From Rubrivivax sp. (GTDB taxonomy: Bacteria; Pseudomonadota; Gammaproteobacteria; Burkholderiales; Burkholderiaceae_C), in NCBI GenBank assembly GCA_026125665.1, contig JAHCKS010000012.1, positions 1-64,000 on the forward strand: a stretch of DNA of 64,000 bases. The letters are read 5' to 3'. The notes below the pieces were generated by a model that ran no database searches, was not told where the DNA came from, and was given only the letters and a program-made list of their open reading frames with translations. Positions 62,302 through 64,000 of this stretch are shown here, in pieces; the first letter of the stretch is position 1, and each line of letters begins with the position of its first letter. The position numbers were made by a program, and so were the translations under genes.

Positions 62302-64000
62302 CTACTTGCACTCCGCAGGCTCCGGCGCCGGGAACGCCGGGCAGGTCTTGCGATAGGGCACCTCGGGGCCCACATGCTGGCGCCATTCCAGGCAGGTGAG
62401 GTTGCGGCCCGCGGTTTCGCAGGCTTGCTCCACCAAGGGCTGCGAGTCAAGGTCCCACAGGCTCACCCTGTCAGCGCTCGTCGAGGCCAAGCGCTTGCCG
62501 TCCGGGCTGAACGCGACTCGTTTGACGGCATGCCAGTGTCCCTTCAGCGTCGCGATCGGCTTGCGGCTTTCGATATCCCACAGGACGACGCTCTGGTCCA
62601 TCCTTCCCCCCGAGGCCAGGCGCTTACCGTCCGGGCTGAACGCGACGCTACCGACCCACCCCGTGTGCCCGGCAAGCGTGGTGATCAACTTGCCGCTTTC
62701 CACCTCCCACAGGACCACGTTCGCGTCGTCGCCCGTCGTGGCCAGACGCTTGCCGTCCGGGCTGAACGCGACGCCGTTGACCCTCCTCCCCTTGTGCCCG
62801 GCAAGCGTGGTGATCAACTTGCCGCTTTCCACCTCCCACAGGACCACGTTCGCGTCGTCGCCCGTCGTGGCCAGACGCTTGCCGTCCGGGCTGAACGCGA
62901 CGCTACCGACCCTCCCCTTGTGCCCGGCAAGCGTGGTGATCAACTTGCCGCTCTCTACATCCCACAGGAGTGCCCGGTCCGCACTCGCCGAGGCCAGACG
63001 CTTGCCGTCCGGGCTGAACGCGGCGTCGGCGGCCCACTCTTGATGACCAGCGAGCGTGGCGATCGGCCGGCCGCTCGCGACGTCCCACAAGACCAAGCCA
63101 CGCGCCTCGATCGAGGCCAGGCGCCTTCCGTCTTGACTGAAGACGACATCGCTGACGGCGCCTTGGCCCTGGAGCGTCTCGATGGTTCGGCGGCTTGCAG
63201 CGTCCAACAAGATGGACTTGTTGTCGGCTGCCATGGCCAAGTGCTTGAAGTCCGGGCTAAGGGCGAAGTTGCGAGCCTCCTCCTTCAGCTCGTGACTTTC
63301 GAGGATGGAGACCAGCCTGCGGCTCCCAAGACCCCACAGAAGCACCCGGTCCATGCTTGCCGAGGCCAGGTGCTTGCCGTCAGGGCTGAATGCAAGTCCG
63401 AGGATTTCGCCCGTGTGGCCCTCAAGAGTGGCGGCATGGATTCGATTGGCAGCCCACAGGATGACTCGCCTGTCCTCACCCGCCGACGCGAGCCACCGGC
63501 CGTCGGGGCTGAAGACAACGGCGCTGGGCCGCCCATGGTGCCCTTCGAGCTTGGCGACATCCCTGCCATCGTCTTTGCCGTTCCATAGGACCACGCTGTC
63601 CTTGAAGGTCGAAGCCACGCTCTTGCCACTGGGGCTGACTGCGACACCTCTGACGCTGCTCCAAGTCCGCGTTTCCGGTCGAGCCCCCACCCTGCCCGCC
63701 GGAGATGCCTCCTGCACACTCTCTTCGAGCTGCGACGCACGAAGCGTTGCGATGGGCTGACGGTTGCCAACACCCCACAAGGTGATTCTCCCGTCTTCGC
63801 CGATCGCGGCGACGCGGTCGTCCCGGCTGAAGGCAACGCCCGTTGCCGGACCCTCGAGCTTGCCGATGGCAACCCGGCTCTTGACATCCCACAGGATCAC
63901 AGCCCCGGTGTCCTTGACTACGTTCATTGAGGCCGGCGCGGCCGTCCTCGACACAGGGCTGCCACTCAAGGATGCCGCAGAAGCGCTGGCCGAGGCCGAT
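62302..64000 (-). CDS. WD40-repeat protein, C-terminal part (runs off right edge)
   Basis: At least 566 residues; the frame is open to position 64000, so the N-terminus lies outside. About twelve WD40 repeats with the rhythm AFSPDGKRLAS-x-DxxVxLWD are visible, for example VAFSPDGKRLATTGDDANVV, FSPDGKHLASASMDRVLLWG and LIVTLAGH-like LITTLAGHKGR. The last 45 residues (CETAGRNLTCLEWRQHVG, then YRKTCPAFPAP) match a C-terminal tail seen on many bacterial WD40 proteins fused to caspase, TIR or STAND modules. The missing N-terminus would tell which. Two repeats are identical at DNA level over 111 bp. Convergent with the methyltransferase gene (27 bp). Confidence 0.92.
   Translation of the reverse strand, partial: SASASASAASLSGSPVSRTAAPASMNVVKDTGAVILWDVKSRVAIGKLEGPATGVAFSRDDRVAAIGEDGRITLWGVGNRQPIATLRASQLEESVQEASPAGRVGARPETRTWSSVRGVAVSPSGKSVASTFKDSVVLWNGKDDGRDVAKLEGHHGRPSAVVFSPDGRWLASAGEDRRVILWAANRIHAATLEGHTGEILGLAFSPDGKHLASASMDRVLLWGLGSRRLVSILESHELKEEARNFALSPDFKHLAMAADNKSILLDAASRRTIETLQGQGAVSDVVFSQDGRRLASIEARGLVLWDVASGRPIATLAGHQEWAADAAFSPDGKRLASASADRALLWDVESGKLITTLAGHKGRVGSVAFSPDGKRLATTGDDANVVLWEVESGKLITTLAGHKGRRVNGVAFSPDGKRLATTGDDANVVLWEVESGKLITTLAGHTGWVGSVAFSPDGKRLASGGRMDQSVVLWDIESRKPIATLKGHWHAVKRVAFSPDGKRLASTSADRVSLWDLDSQPLVEQACETAGRNLTCLEWRQHVGPEVPYRKTCPAFPAPEPAECK
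62664..62903. repeat. 111-bp identical direct repeats within the WD40 gene
   Basis: Positions 62664-62774 and 62793-62903 are identical over 111 bp at an offset of 129 bp (43 codons, one WD40 blade). The flanking blades at about 62535-62660 and 62920-63030 are similar but diverged. This points to recent duplication or gene conversion of a blade. Confidence 0.9.

Overview
The window is very GC-rich, gene-dense DNA with GTG/TTG starts, ATGA/GTGA overlaps and third-position G/C bias. Gene content (WaaA, a TolC/RND efflux operon, UppP, TrmB, AlaS, EPS genes of the Methylobacillus epsF/epsG type, a PEP-CTERM protein, a sigma-54-like promoter) points to a betaproteobacterium, most likely a Burkholderiales member related to Rubrivivax, Leptothrix or Piscinibacter. 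That placement is inferred from gene types, not from a search.

Layout. 1-534: 3' end of waaA. 589-3386: a DUF1501/DUF1800 pair. 3600-11214 (minus): a tetR-adaptor-RND pump-pcm-tolC run with a readable promoter and palindromic operator in front of tetR. 11402-13051: uppP and trmB. 13247-19165: a 1972-residue lipoprotein combining a copper-radical (galactose oxidase-type) oxidase, Ig/PKD domains, a YVTN propeller, a di-heme peroxidase-like cytochrome and repeated C-terminal domains. 19545-39718: a divergent exopolysaccharide locus. Its minus arm encodes the initiating sugar transferase, a frameshifted glycosyltransferase, an SMR-type transporter, a HAD-UbiA polyprenyl-phosphate pentosyltransferase-like fusion and a GT87 protein. 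Its plus arm encodes chain-length protein, tyrosine-kinase-like protein, a membrane protein, a second GT87, a Wzx flippase, a Wzy-like polymerase and three glycosyltransferases, and a convergent beta-helix lipoprotein closes the locus. Two sigma-54-like promoters face outward from the 685-bp centre. 39864-39937: tRNA-Gly(CCC). 39986-48921: housekeeping and metabolic genes (degenerate GGDEF protein, tyrosine phosphatase, alpha/beta hydrolase, GNAT, HpcH aldolase, semialdehyde dehydrogenase, alaS). 49019-56780: accessory genes (large lipoprotein, Ser/Thr kinase, PEP-CTERM protein, double DUF1330 lipoprotein, ThiS/MoaD-like protein with BNR-repeat partner, GIY-YIG-like protein, DUF3365-HAMP heme sensor). 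56925-58370: a decaying stretch with ArsR, SRPBCC and amidohydrolase remnants around one intact unknown gene. 58423-62274: a winged-helix/STAND ATPase regulator divergent from a methyltransferase. 62302-64000: a WD40 protein running off the right edge.

How it fits together. The EPS locus looks like a Wzx/Wzy pathway: initiating transferase, glycosyltransferases, flippase, polymerase and PCP/kinase length control. It carries an unusual extra module (HAD-UbiA, SMR flippase, two GT87) that could supply a polyprenyl-phosphate-linked pentose for modification outside the cytoplasmic membrane. The sigma-54-like promoters and the PEP-CTERM protein fit the known association of EPS, PEP-CTERM and sigma-54 in this group, though no exosortase lies in the window. 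The oxidase-cytochrome fusion is the most unusual single protein: the first module should make hydrogen peroxide and the di-heme module resembles peroxide-using cytochromes. No CRISPR array, insertion sequence or prophage was seen.
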